Assembly: GCA_036273675.1 (NCBI GenBank)
Contig: DASUHD010000110.1
Location: 14,853 to 78,852, forward strand
From: DAHUXT01 sp036273675
Lineage (GTDB): Bacteria; Chloroflexota; Ktedonobacteria; Ktedonobacterales; JADMIN01
Direction of reading: 5' to 3'
Length of the DNA stretch: 64,000 nt
The first letter of the stretch is position 1; every line of letters begins with the position of its first letter. Shown here in pieces: positions 25,435 to 34,169 of this stretch. Below the pieces are notes generated by a model that had not been told where the DNA came from, ran no database searches, and saw only the letters and a program-made list of their open reading frames with translations. The position numbers and the translations under genes were made by a program.

Positions 25435-26441
25435 TTGTCGTCAAGTTCGGCGGAAGCTCACTGGCTGGCCCAGAACTGATGCTTGCCGCCGCACGTATCG
25501 TAGCCCGGCACAATCGCGCCGAGCCTGTGGTCTGTGTCGTCTCGGCGATGGCTGGTGTCACCGACCAGCTCATCGCGATTGCCCAGCTGGCGGCGCAGGG
25601 GCAATCCGACTGGCGCGGACCGTACACCAGAATGCGCGCTCAGCACGAGCAAACACTTGCGTCATTAGCTACTGCTAGAAATCGCGAGAGCATTGTGCTT
25701 GCCCCGCTCTGGCGCGCGCTGGAAGCCGACGCGGCTAGCCTCGCATCCATTCACAACGTATCCGCGCGCGAGGAAGCCATCGCGGCCTTCTCCGCCTGGG
25801 GCGAGAAACTTTCGGTTCGCCTGTTCGCGGCGGCCCTGGCTTGTGCCGGGATGGAGGCAACCCCATTTGAGGATGCGCCAGTCATCGTCGAACACGATGG
25901 CCAGCGTGCATCTCCGCGCTGGATCGCCTCGATTGCGGCGACTTCGTTATGGCTTCGCGACCCAATCACGAATCTACTGCGATGTGGCGAGACGCCCGTG
26001 CTTCCTGGATACCTGGCGCTGACGCCGGATGGCGCGTACACGACGCTAGGCCGCAACGGCTCGGATCACTCGGCGGCAATCATCGGCGCGGCGCTGGATG
26101 CCCGTGCCGTCTACATCTACAGTGATGTCGCGGGAATCCATGAGGCTGATCCGCAAGTCGTACCCGGAGCGCGGCTGCTGACCGCGCTAAGCTACGATGA
26201 AGCGGCTGCTATCGTTGCGAGCGGCGCACGCGTGCTCCATCCCGCGACTCTGCCGCCGCTGGCACAATGCGGGATTCCGCTACACTTGCGTAGCGCGTTC
26301 GCCCCCGACGCGACAGGCACCGACATTGGCGTGTCATGTCCGCCGCCTCCTCGGGTAGATGCGACACCGCTATCAGTGATATTTGCCTCACTTGCCCTAG
26401 CGGGAACGCAGAGAAAGGTTGGGCGGCCAGATGCCTTCTGA
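25431..26441 (+). CDS. Aspartokinase lacking ACT regulatory domains
   Basis: A 336-residue aspartate kinase catalytic domain. It begins MIVVKFGGSS and has LGRNGSDHSAAIIGAAL, YSDVAGIHEADPQVV and GARVLHPATL, most like the kinase half of ThrA. Bacterial aspartokinases are usually 400-470 residues with two ACT domains that bind Lys or Thr; this one stops about 30 residues after the catalytic fold. The following gene starts before its end, so there is no room for a lost domain. It should therefore be insensitive to classical feedback inhibition. It catalyses the first step of the operon's pathway. Confidence 0.9.
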   Translation: MIVVKFGGSSLAGPELMLAAARIVARHNRAEPVVCVVSAMAGVTDQLIAIAQLAAQGQSDWRGPYTRMRAQHEQTLASLATARNRESIVLAPLWRALEADAASLASIHNVSAREEAIAAFSAWGEKLSVRLFAAALACAGMEATPFEDAPVIVEHDGQRASPRWIASIAATSLWLRDPITNLLRCGETPVLPGYLALTPDGAYTTLGRNGSDHSAAIIGAALDARAVYIYSDVAGIHEADPQVVPGARLLTALSYDEAAAIVASGARVLHPATLPPLAQCGIPLHLRSAFAPDATGTDIGVSCPPPPRVDATPLSVIFASLALAGTQRKVGRPDAF

Positions 26442-27567
26442 GCCAGGATCAAATAATCCATCCGACTTCCTGCTGGTTCAGCTTGGGGTGGGCCAGATTG
26501 GAACAGCCGTCGTGTCCCTGGTGCAACGGCTCGCTCGTAGCTGGCAGCAGCAGTTCGGCCTGGGGATCTACTACTACGGGCTTGCCGATTCGAGCGGCTT
26601 CATCGTCCCGGAGCCATCCGAGCACATGCTTACAACCGAGGCGCTCGCCAGCATCGAGCACGCGCACACGAGCGGGCAGCCACTGAGTATGCCACCGAAC
26701 GTTTGTCAGCCAGGAGAATGGCAGGATGTGCTGGAACGAGCAATCCATGCTGGCGGGAGACCTGACCAGATTATCGTGGTGGATTGCGCGGTGGGCCATG
26801 GCACAAGTGATATGTTGCTGGCGGCGCGGGTGGCTGGCGCGCATATCGTGCTCTGCAACAAAGATCCGCTCACTGGCCCATATGCCCAGTTTCGCGCGCT
26901 CCAGGGTAACGGCTTGCGTGGTTCGCTCCACCTCAGCGCAACGGTTGGCGCGGGACTGCCAATCGCGACCGCGGTGGCAGCAGCGACGGCCAGCGGCGAC
27001 ACCATCATGGAGTTACAGGTAGTCGCCAGCGGCTCACTTGGACAGCTCTGCTCCGACATGTCGCAGGAGGTAAACTTCCCCGCCGCGCTTGAGAGCGCCG
27101 TCACGGCGGGCTACTGCGAGCCAGACGCGCGGGTAGACCTATCCGGCAACGATGTCGCGCGCAAGCTGCTGATTCTCGCTCGTCTCGCAGGGCATCCAGC
27201 GGAGTTAGCGGACATCGAGGTCGAGAACCTGATACCACCCGGCGCTGGATCACTATCGCGTGATGCTTTTCTGGCTACACTACCCTCGTGGCGCGAGCAC
27301 CTGCGCGACCGATTCACCAGCGCACGCACATCTGGGAATATCCTCCGATATGTGGGCGCCATGGATGCCCGCGGCCATCTGAGCGCTGGTCTGCGCGAGA
27401 TAGAGAGGGACGATCCTCTCGCGCACGGGTATGGCCCGGAGAACGTCTTTGTACTGCGGACTGAGCGCTATCAGCAGCCATTGGTCATCGCTGGCCCTGG
27501 CGCGGGCGTCGCCGTGACCGCTGGCGCCGTCGTCGGCGATATCTTGCGAGCGGCTGGCGCGCTGTAG
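26431..27567 (+). CDS. hom: Homoserine dehydrogenase
   Basis: A 378-residue NAD(P)-dependent enzyme reducing aspartate semialdehyde to homoserine. The nucleotide-binding GVGQIGTAV is near the N-terminus, and SATVGAGLP and EPDARVDLSGNDVARKLLILAR are hallmarks of the ThrA-type homoserine dehydrogenase. No C-terminal ACT domain is present. The ATG at 26431 lies inside the last codons of the aspartokinase gene (11-base overlap); the ribosome site is weak, which fits coupled translation. Kinase and dehydrogenase genes stand in the same order as the domains of ThrA, suggesting a split or pre-fusion form. Confidence 0.92.
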   Translation: MPSEPGSNNPSDFLLVQLGVGQIGTAVVSLVQRLARSWQQQFGLGIYYYGLADSSGFIVPEPSEHMLTTEALASIEHAHTSGQPLSMPPNVCQPGEWQDVLERAIHAGGRPDQIIVVDCAVGHGTSDMLLAARVAGAHIVLCNKDPLTGPYAQFRALQGNGLRGSLHLSATVGAGLPIATAVAAATASGDTIMELQVVASGSLGQLCSDMSQEVNFPAALESAVTAGYCEPDARVDLSGNDVARKLLILARLAGHPAELADIEVENLIPPGAGSLSRDAFLATLPSWREHLRDRFTSARTSGNILRYVGAMDARGHLSAGLREIERDDPLAHGYGPENVFVLRTERYQQPLVIAGPGAGVAVTAGAVVGDILRAAGAL

Positions 27568-27578
27568 CCAGACGCATA

Positions 27579-28691
27579 CTAGTCTGGTTGAAGCACGAGC
27601 TTGCCATCCTTCAGCACAAGTACGTCGTCCACATAGACCTCGCCTCCACCCGCCTCTGGCCGGAGGTCGCAGATCATATCCCAGTGCAGGGCAGAGACGT
27701 TTTTCCCGCCTGTTTCAGGATAGCTATTGCCAAGCGCCAGATGCACCGTGCCGCCGATCTTCTCGTCGAAGAGGATGTTGCGCGTCGGGCGCTGGATGCC
27801 AAAGTTATTGCCAAAGGCGAACTCGCCCAGATAGCGTGCGCTATCGTCCATCTCAAGCATTTGATCGAGGAACGCCTGCCCCTGTGCCGCAGTTGCCTCG
27901 ACCACGCGCCCCGCCTGAAAGCGCAGGCGAATATCCTGGACGCCGCGCCCGTTAATATTGCTCGGCACCGTGTAGCGGATGTGTCCCTCCGCCGAATCTT
28001 CGACCGGCCCGGTGAAGAACTCGCCGCTGGGGAAGTTGCGCTTGCCATCGCTATTGCGGAAGATGCGCCCGGCAATCGAGAGGCGCAGATCGGTATCCGC
28101 CCCGACGATATGGACATTCTGCTTGTCGGCCAGCCAGTCCACGTAGAACTGCTGCCGCGCGCCCAACTCCTTCCAACGTGCGGCTGGATCGTCGCTGTTC
28201 AGGAAGCACGCCTCATAGACGAACTCTGTGAAGTCCGCTAGCGACATGTCGGCGTCCTGGGCATAGGCAGCGGTCGGGTAGAGTGTCAGGCACCAGCGCG
28301 CCTCGTTGGGACGATTCTGGCGCAAATGGAAGAGCTCGCGCTGAGCGCGGCCAAAGAGCGACTGCCGCGCGGGATCGACCCCGGCAAGTTGTCGCGTATT
28401 CGTCTCGCTGGAGATGTTGAGAAAACAGTCCACCTGCTCTGTCATCACACGGTCGGCGGGGTTGATCCATGACAACTGGTCATCGTTGCCCTCACGTAGC
28501 AGCGTTTCGGTCAGCTGCGGGAGGCGAATCGTAGACACTGGATGGCCACCCGCCCGCAAAACCTCACGGTAGACTTCCGCGATAAGCGGCTCAGCAGCCG
28601 ATGTCGCAGCAATCTGCACCATCTCTCCAGGTTTCACTTCGAAACAATAGTTCACCAGTGTCTTTGCCCAGCGCGAGATTCGCGGATCCAT
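27579..28691 (-). CDS. M29 family aminopeptidase
   Basis: A 370-residue metallo-aminopeptidase of the AmpS/PepS family. Metal ligands are visible as Glu in FPSGEFFTGP, Glu in YLGEFAFG, His in GTVHLALGNSYP and His-Asp in ALHWDMICDL. The ATG at 28691 begins MDPRISRWAK, the usual family start, and has GAGGG eight bases upstream; longer in-frame starts are unlikely. It lies about 65 bases downstream of polX and converges with hom. It cleaves N-terminal residues of peptides in the cytoplasm. Confidence 0.92.
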   Translation of the reverse strand: MDPRISRWAKTLVNYCFEVKPGEMVQIAATSAAEPLIAEVYREVLRAGGHPVSTIRLPQLTETLLREGNDDQLSWINPADRVMTEQVDCFLNISSETNTRQLAGVDPARQSLFGRAQRELFHLRQNRPNEARWCLTLYPTAAYAQDADMSLADFTEFVYEACFLNSDDPAARWKELGARQQFYVDWLADKQNVHIVGADTDLRLSIAGRIFRNSDGKRNFPSGEFFTGPVEDSAEGHIRYTVPSNINGRGVQDIRLRFQAGRVVEATAAQGQAFLDQMLEMDDSARYLGEFAFGNNFGIQRPTRNILFDEKIGGTVHLALGNSYPETGGKNVSALHWDMICDLRPEAGGGEVYVDDVLVLKDGKLVLQPD

Positions 28692-28755
28692 GCACAGTTC
28701 CCTCATCATTTTCATCACGACGCCATTTGCGAGGCGAAGGTAGTTCAGGACGCTC

Positions 28756-30588
28756 TCAGGCTCCTTTACGCCTCCGCTGCTCGGCGAAAAAGGCCAGGAG
28801 ATCGTCCACTGCCAGAGTATTGAGCACATCGTTCGCGGTCAGCCAGCCCTTGCGCGCGATGCCTATGCCGTAGTGGATGTTCTTGAGGCCATCGGGTGTA
28901 TGCGCATCTGGGCAGATAGGTATGCGCACGCCGCGCTCGGTGGCGAAGCGATGCCAGCGCCAGTCGAGGTCGAAGCGGTTGGGGTCGGCGTTCAGCTCGA
29001 TGGCCACACCCAACTCACCCGCGCGTGTGATGACACGCTCCAGGTCGGGCGCGTAGCCGTCGCGCCGCAGCAGAATCCGGCCAGTCGGATGCCCGAGAAT
29101 CGAGCAATAGGGGTTCTCCATCGCGCGTATCAGGCGCTGGGTCTGATCATCAGGTGAGAGATTGAAGTTGCTATGGATCGAGGTGACGACGAAATCGAAC
29201 GTAGAAAGAGTCTCGTCGTCGTAGTCCAGCGTGCCATCGCGCAGGATATCGCATTCAGTGCCTTTGAGGATACGGAGCCGCCCCTTGAACTCCTGGTTGA
29301 GCGCGTCGATCTCCGCCTGCTGGCGGCGCACCGCGTCGGCATCAAGCCCACCGGCATAGGCGGCATATTTACTGTGGTCGCACATGCCAAGGTACTCTTT
29401 GCCCAGCGCTATCGTCGCCTCGGCCATCTCACGAATGGATACCTTGCCGTCGCTCCAGTTGCTATGCACGTGCAAGATTCCACGCAGATCGGACTCTTCC
29501 ACCAGATGTGGCAGCTTCGCTTCGAGCGCCGCTTCGATCTCGCCGCGCTCTTCGCGCATCTCCGGCTCGATGTACGCCATCCCGAAGGCCGCATAGAACT
29601 CGTGCTCATTTGCGCATGGAATCAGCTGGTCATCGCGGAAGATGCCATACTCGTTGATTTTGATGCCCTGGGCGTGGGCGCGGCCACGGAGGGCGACATT
29701 GTGTTCCTTTGAGCCGGTAAAGTGGTGCAGGAGATAGGGAAACTCGTCATCGCCGACCAACCGCAGATCGAGCGCGACGCCCGAGCGCAGCACAACGCTT
29801 GTCTTGGTCTCGCCGCTTCCCGTGACGGACGCCACCAGCGGGTGCGCCAGCATCGTATCCATTACGGGTTTGCGATCTTCGAGTCGCGCGACGCTGCCGA
29901 CAATATCAATATCGCCTACAACCTCCTTGCAGCGGCGGATGCTCCCAGCGACCTCCAGCCGCACGATCTGCGGTAACGCGCGCAGGATCGCGGCAATAGC
30001 CTCGGCCTGATTCTGGGCCTCGGGGAACAGCGTGCGATCCTGATGGCTCGCCAGGAACTCCAGTCCTTTGAGGATGTTTTCCTGACTCTTCGTGCCGAAG
30101 CCCGGCAGCGTCGCAATCGTGCCAGCCTCGGCGGCGGCCTTGAGATCATCCAGGGTGCTAATACCAAGCGATTCGTAGATCTGACGGATGCGTTTCGGCC
30201 CAAGCCCCGGAATGCGCGTCATCTGGCGCAGGCCAAGCGGCACGCGTTCGAGCAACTCGTCGTAGAGCGCGAGTTTGCCGGTGGTGACGTATTCCGTGAT
30301 ACGCGCAACCAGCGTCTTGCCCATACCAGGGAGCTTTGCCAGCGCCCCACTCTGCACCATCTCGGTGATGTCACCCTCAGCATTATTGAGTGCGCGAGCG
30401 GCGTTCTGGTAGGCGCGTGTCTCGAATGGGTTACCGCCATCTAGCTCCAGCAGCGTGCCAATCTCATCGAGCACTGCGGCGACCTCAGCCTTGTCTGGCT
30501 GCGCGCGACGAATCCCTCCCGGTGCGCCAGTTCCGTCAGATGTCCCGTCTGGTGTCCCATCCGTTGTCTCATCTGATTGTTGCGACAT
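28756..30588 (-). CDS. polX: DNA polymerase/3'-5' exonuclease PolX
   Basis: A 610-residue family X polymerase joined to a PHP exonuclease. The N-terminal helix-hairpin-helix and fingers region (about 30-180) contains PGMGKTLVARI and PGLGPKRIRQI. The palm has GSIRRCKEVVGDIDIVG with the catalytic DxD. The PHP domain (about 370-600) shows HVHSNWSDG, MCDHSK, GTECDIL, SIHSNF, GHPTGR and PDAHT, so the metal site is intact. It acts in base excision repair and gap filling. The first 25 residues are a Thr/Asp/Gly repeat-like tail. Confidence 0.94.
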   Translation of the reverse strand: MSQQSDETTDGTPDGTSDGTGAPGGIRRAQPDKAEVAAVLDEIGTLLELDGGNPFETRAYQNAARALNNAEGDITEMVQSGALAKLPGMGKTLVARITEYVTTGKLALYDELLERVPLGLRQMTRIPGLGPKRIRQIYESLGISTLDDLKAAAEAGTIATLPGFGTKSQENILKGLEFLASHQDRTLFPEAQNQAEAIAAILRALPQIVRLEVAGSIRRCKEVVGDIDIVGSVARLEDRKPVMDTMLAHPLVASVTGSGETKTSVVLRSGVALDLRLVGDDEFPYLLHHFTGSKEHNVALRGRAHAQGIKINEYGIFRDDQLIPCANEHEFYAAFGMAYIEPEMREERGEIEAALEAKLPHLVEESDLRGILHVHSNWSDGKVSIREMAEATIALGKEYLGMCDHSKYAAYAGGLDADAVRRQQAEIDALNQEFKGRLRILKGTECDILRDGTLDYDDETLSTFDFVVTSIHSNFNLSPDDQTQRLIRAMENPYCSILGHPTGRILLRRDGYAPDLERVITRAGELGVAIELNADPNRFDLDWRWHRFATERGVRIPICPDAHTPDGLKNIHYGIGIARKGWLTANDVLNTLAVDDLLAFFAEQRRRKGA

Positions 30589-30621
30589 AACCTTGCATCT
30601 CCCGGATTGTTTGCGGCACGC

Positions 30622-31110
30622 CTAGTGGCGCGTCGCCGATGTGGAGAGCGTGTAGCATGGTGTCTTACGTGGTGTCAGATCGAACGGCTGGACCCCAGTC
30701 AGCTTTTTGGCAAGCAATCGCTTACAGTCAAAATGTACCAGCATCCACGCCACCAGGTCTTTTTCGATGAAGATCGCATCCCATGTATCAGTCGGTGGTA
30801 GATCAGGCTCATCACGCAAGTCCCGTCCGCAGTATGCGCAACGAACATCTCCGGCCCGTAGCGCTACCTCAAACCAGCGAAAGAGAAATTCGTTGTAGTC
30901 CTGCAACCCCATCTCATGGAGCCGCTTACCGGCATAGCGCAAAGCGTCCGGGTGCGGTGGCAACACGAAGTCATCATCACGCGGCCCAAGCGCAACGAGC
31001 GGCGGATGCGCCACTTCAATGGCTTCGCTTTCGTCACTGTCCTCACTCGCGCTTGCGGAATAGCGCACCAACCCCTCGGTAGCAAACCATTCCAGCAAAT
31101 CCGGCTCCAT
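30622..31110 (-). CDS. Hypothetical protein with CxxC zinc-finger-like motif
   Basis: A 162-residue protein with no family I recognise. The middle has LHEMGLQDYNEFLFRWFEV, then CAYCGRD, and HFDCKRLLAKK about 40 residues later; the two Cys of CAYC plus His/Cys of HFDC could bind zinc. The ATG at 31110 has CGGAG seven bases upstream. It starts 33 bases upstream of polX-distal sequence on the same strand and diverges from ridA across a region with a perfect palindrome. Confidence 0.65.
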   Translation of the reverse strand: MEPDLLEWFATEGLVRYSASASEDSDESEAIEVAHPPLVALGPRDDDFVLPPHPDALRYAGKRLHEMGLQDYNEFLFRWFEVALRAGDVRCAYCGRDLRDEPDLPPTDTWDAIFIEKDLVAWMLVHFDCKRLLAKKLTGVQPFDLTPRKTPCYTLSTSATRH

Positions 31111-31160
31111 CGCGCTGCTCCGTTCCCATGTGTCTATTCCATCTGCTATCGCGGTCACTC

Positions 31161-31180
31161 TATCACAGGAAGCTGTGATA
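31161..31180. promoter_or_regulatory. Perfect palindrome, candidate operator
   Basis: TATCACAG-GAAG-CTGTGATA is an 8-4-8 perfect inverted repeat in the divergent region between the CxxC protein gene and ridA. It lies about 25 bases upstream of a TATAAT (31206-31211) that could serve ridA. A dimeric repressor or activator is the natural explanation; the regulator is not in this window. Confidence 0.65.
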
Positions 31181-31205
31181 TGGCCCACAGACGGGACGAC
31201 AGCAT

Positions 31206-31211
31206 TATAAT
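31206..31211 (+). promoter_or_regulatory. Consensus -10 element of ridA
   Basis: A perfect TATAAT about 55 bases before the ridA start. The expected -35 region (31183-31188) is poor, so activation by a protein bound at the palindrome 31161-31180 is possible. Confidence 0.5.
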
Positions 31212-31266
31212 CAACAGAGCTCCCCGCTGAATGTTTGCAGGCGCTACAAGTGAAAGGGAATACACT

Positions 31267-31653
31267 GTGACTCGCACGAAGATTTCTACCGCGTCGGCTC
31301 CGGCGGCGCTCGGCCCCTACAGCCAGGCCATCGCCCTCGATGGGATGGTCTTCGCCTCTGGCCAGATCGGTCTCGATGCCTCCTCTGGCCAGCTGGTCGA
31401 GGGCGACGTGCAGGCGCAGACGCATCGCGCACTGCAAAACCTGACGGCGGTTCTGGAGGCGGCGGGTAGCTCGCTGGGCAATATCGTCAAGACCACCGTC
31501 TTCCTGACGAGCATGAGCAACTTCACCGCGATGAATGAGGTCTACGCGACCTACTTTGGCGATGAGCCGCCCGCGCGTTCGACCGTCGCCGTCGCGGAAT
31601 TGCCGAAAGGTGCGCAGGTCGAGATCGAGGCGATAGCCGTGCGCAACTCATAG
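31267..31653 (+). CDS. ridA: RidA family reactive intermediate deaminase
   Basis: A 128-residue YjgF/YER057c/UK114 protein. It hydrolyses enamine/imine intermediates released by PLP enzymes such as threonine dehydratase. Family residues include the ALGPYSQAI segment, GQIGLD, the arginine in PPARSTVAVAELPKGAQVEIEAIA-type end (residues about 101-123) and the terminal glutamate. The GTG at 31267 has AAAGGGA at eight bases and gives the normal length; an ATG at 31231 adds 12 non-conserved residues. A strong terminator follows. Confidence 0.93.
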   Translation: MTRTKISTASAPAALGPYSQAIALDGMVFASGQIGLDASSGQLVEGDVQAQTHRALQNLTAVLEAAGSSLGNIVKTTVFLTSMSNFTAMNEVYATYFGDEPPARSTVAVAELPKGAQVEIEAIAVRNS

Positions 31654-31687
31654 CGGATTTCTATCATCAACCACATATACCGTAATA

Positions 31688-31718
31688 GCCCGTAGTCCAT
31701 GCGACTGCGGGCATTTTT
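31688..31718 (+). terminator. Rho-independent terminator of ridA
   Basis: GCCCGTAGTC (31688-31697) pairs with GACTGCGGGC (31703-31712), ten pairs with one G-U, loop CATGC, followed by ATTTTT. Confidence 0.9.
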
Positions 31719-31896
31719 ACATAGAAGAGCGGCTTACCTCAGAAACTTTAGCGGCCGTTCAAGTCGCTTGGATGGCGCCATGAACATTCGTTGGAACGTT
31801 TTGCGGCATTTAGCATACTGACAGATAGCAGAAGAGAGGCTAGTGAGGCTGTCGAACCGCCAGTGGATCGTGACGATTTGAGGAAGGTAGATAGCG

Positions 31897-32440
31897 ATGG
31901 AGGAAGAGGCGATTCGCCAGGCTCAGAGTGGGGACCATTTCGCCTTCAGGAAACTGGTTGAGGCGCACTCTGATGTGGCATGGCGAGTGGCTCGAACACT
32001 CCTGGATGATAAGTCTGGCTGCTGAGGACGCGCTCCAAGAGGCATGGCTCGACGCCTGGCGAGGCCTCGCCTATTTCGACAACGCGCGTCCATTCCGACC
32101 CTGGCTGCTGACGATCGTCGCAAATCGCTGTCGCATGACTCGCCGTCGCGGGGCATTGCCGACCACAACCATCCGCGAAACGATGCATGCTGACGCGCTT
32201 TATGAAGACCTTGCGGATGTCCTCGTACACAGTGAGACCGATGCCAGTCTTGCCGCATCGCTCGCAATGCTACCGTTCGACCGGAGAAGACTTATTGAAC
32301 TGCGCTAAGTTGCCCAGTTAGATATCAGCGAAATCGCGCTCGTGCTCGGCGTCGCCGATGGAACCGTGAAATCGCGGCTGCATAGGACACTCGCCGCATT
32401 GAGATCGATGCTGCAGCGTGCGGGCGTCGGCGCGCAGTGA
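31897..32440 (+). pseudogene. ECF RNA polymerase sigma factor, disrupted by frameshift and stop
   Basis: The ATG at 31897 has AGGAAGGT upstream and opens an ECF sigma region 2 (residues 1-38). That frame ends at a TGA (32023-32025). Region 2 continues in the next frame as AAEDALQEAWLDAW, through PFRPWLLTIVANRCR. A TAA at 32306-32308 then interrupts LIELR-stop-VAQLDISEIALVLG, where intact homologues usually have a tyrosine codon. Region 4 (DGTVKSRLHR) runs to the TGA at 32440. A one-base indel near 32005-32020 and one stop are needed to explain this. Either the gene is decaying or the assembly has errors; the next gene is also shifted, which favours decay. Confidence 0.85.
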
Positions 32441-32456
32441 AGGGGGAGCGTTTACA

Positions 32457-33912
32457 ATGGATCATTCGCGCAGCGACGACGATCTCGAACGCCGTCTTGA
32501 TGAATACTTTGCCCATGCCCAACGCCCACCTACTCCTGCCGCGATTTGGGTGCGACTTGCTCCTATGCTCGATGACGTACCCCGCGATGCCGCCACGAAT
32601 GGCAGGCATGCTCCAGCCCCAGAGACCACCATCGACAGCACCCCCTTACGCGCCACATCAGCAAGAAGGCAGCGCCCTCGGCATATCTGGCCGTTTGGCG
32701 CGGTTATCGCGGCGCTCCTGCTGGTTGCGCTTGCTGTTGGCCTATTCGCTGAACTGGGTAATCAGCGCGGCTCGCACAAGATCCAGGTCACTATGACACC
32801 GGCGCCTCAATGCGATGCGCATTCTATTCATGCTGATCTCCCCAATGACTTGACGCTCAATACCATTACCATGACCGCGCAGGATGAAGGGTGGGCGGCT
32901 GGCCAGGTTGGAGATGCTCAGAACGAATCGGGGATCATCCTTCATTATACGCATTGCCGCTGGAGCGTCTCCGCGAGTGGAATTGCCGGGTATTCTATCG
33001 GCGCTATCGCGATGGCTTCGCGTGATGAAGGATGGGCTGAAGGTTCGGGTGGTACGCCGAGCGGGGATGTAAAACATGTGCTACTCCACTACATCCATGG
33101 TCGGTGGGAACAGATGACACTTCCAGCTGACCTGCCCGCTCAGACCGCACAGGGACAGCTCGCAATGCGGCGCGGTGAAGGCTGGGTGAGCCATTACATG
33201 GGATATGACACACGTAAGCACGAGGTATGGAAGCTATACCCATTACTCCGCTGGCGCATGGGCGCAGATCTCAACACCATCAGGGCTTGACCCATTAAGC
33301 TCCGATTTCGCGGCATTCCCAGGGACAGGCATTGTGTCACTTGGGCCTGATGACGCCTGGCTTCTTTCCCTCAATCCATCCACCGGAGTCAGTATCCCAG
33401 CGCACTATCATGCTGGGAAGTGGACGACCTGGCCGTTGCCAGAAGGCTGGGACGTTGGGCAAATCATAATGACCTCGCCAACCGATGGGTGGGCGATGGG
33501 GTCAAGCGTAACCCCTGTTTACCCGACGAATCCGCCCTCAGACTGGGCAGCGCTCATGCTCCGATTCGATGGCAATGCCTGGACTGCAGTGCCGCTGCCC
33601 GACGACAATACCATTCGGACACTTTCTTATGGTCACCTCACCGGACCAGGGGATGGGTGGATTTTCAGTGTGAGGCAGGATCCCACTAGGGGGTATGGGC
33701 GACCCGGCTCTGGAACTGTGACGACAGTGTACCACTATCAGGAAGGCGCCTGGGAGAACGTGAACTGGCCCTTCGCGGATGATACGCCGATGCTGGTGGG
33801 GACTATAGAGCGGGTGGCGAACGGCGACTATTGGGCAATTGGGCAGCAGGGCAGTGTATCGGTTCTGCTGCACTATGCCAACGAACAATGGACGAAATAC
33901 GGACAACCGTAG
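32457..33912 (+). pseudogene. Membrane-anchored propeller-like protein (probable partner of the sigma factor), frameshifted
   Basis: The ATG at 32457 follows AAGGGGGAG. The first frame gives about 85 charged residues, a membrane helix (about 88-112) and an extracytoplasmic domain with repeated DEGWA-type segments. This frame is left between about 33205 and 33240 and ends at 33290. The same repeat type (TDGWAMG, GDGWIFS) continues in another frame to the stop at 33912. The layout (sigma factor, then protein with cytoplasmic N-terminus, helix and external sensor-like domain) suggests an anti-sigma or sensor partner, but no zinc-finger anti-sigma motif is visible. Confidence 0.75.
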
Positions 33913-33930
33913 CTATCCCTGTCGCCGAAC

Positions 33931-34143
33931 TCAGCCCTTGCGTTCTTCGTCCAGTTGGGTGTTCAGTTCCTCTATTCGGCGGCGAATGTCGTCGAGCGAG
34001 GTGACGCCCAACTCCTCCATCTCTTCTTCCAGGCTTTCCAATCGCTCAAGCTCGATAAGCGTGTTATATTCGCCAGGGTCGAAGTCGTCGTCGCCTTCCA
34101 GATCATCTGGCTCGTTCTCGTTGGTATCACGCGTCCCAGACAT
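33931..34143 (-). CDS. Small acidic coiled-coil protein
   Basis: A 70-residue, strongly acidic protein with no recognised family. Residues 25-65 are rich in Leu, Glu and Arg with heptad spacing (ERLESLEEEMEEL, DDIRRRIEELNTQLDEE), suggesting a coiled coil. The ATG has GGAGGTG four bases upstream, which argues for real translation. It lies 26 bases after the propeller lipoprotein gene on the same strand and is probably co-transcribed. Confidence 0.65.
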   Translation of the reverse strand: MSGTRDTNENEPDDLEGDDDFDPGEYNTLIELERLESLEEEMEELGVTSLDDIRRRIEELNTQLDEERKG

Positions 34144-34169
34144 GGTTCACCTCCAGCCCGTGCGTGCGC

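Noticed and set aside
25431..26441. Aspartokinase truncated by a frameshift
   Set aside because: The next gene begins before its stop and there is no leftover ACT-like coding sequence, so the short form looks genuine.
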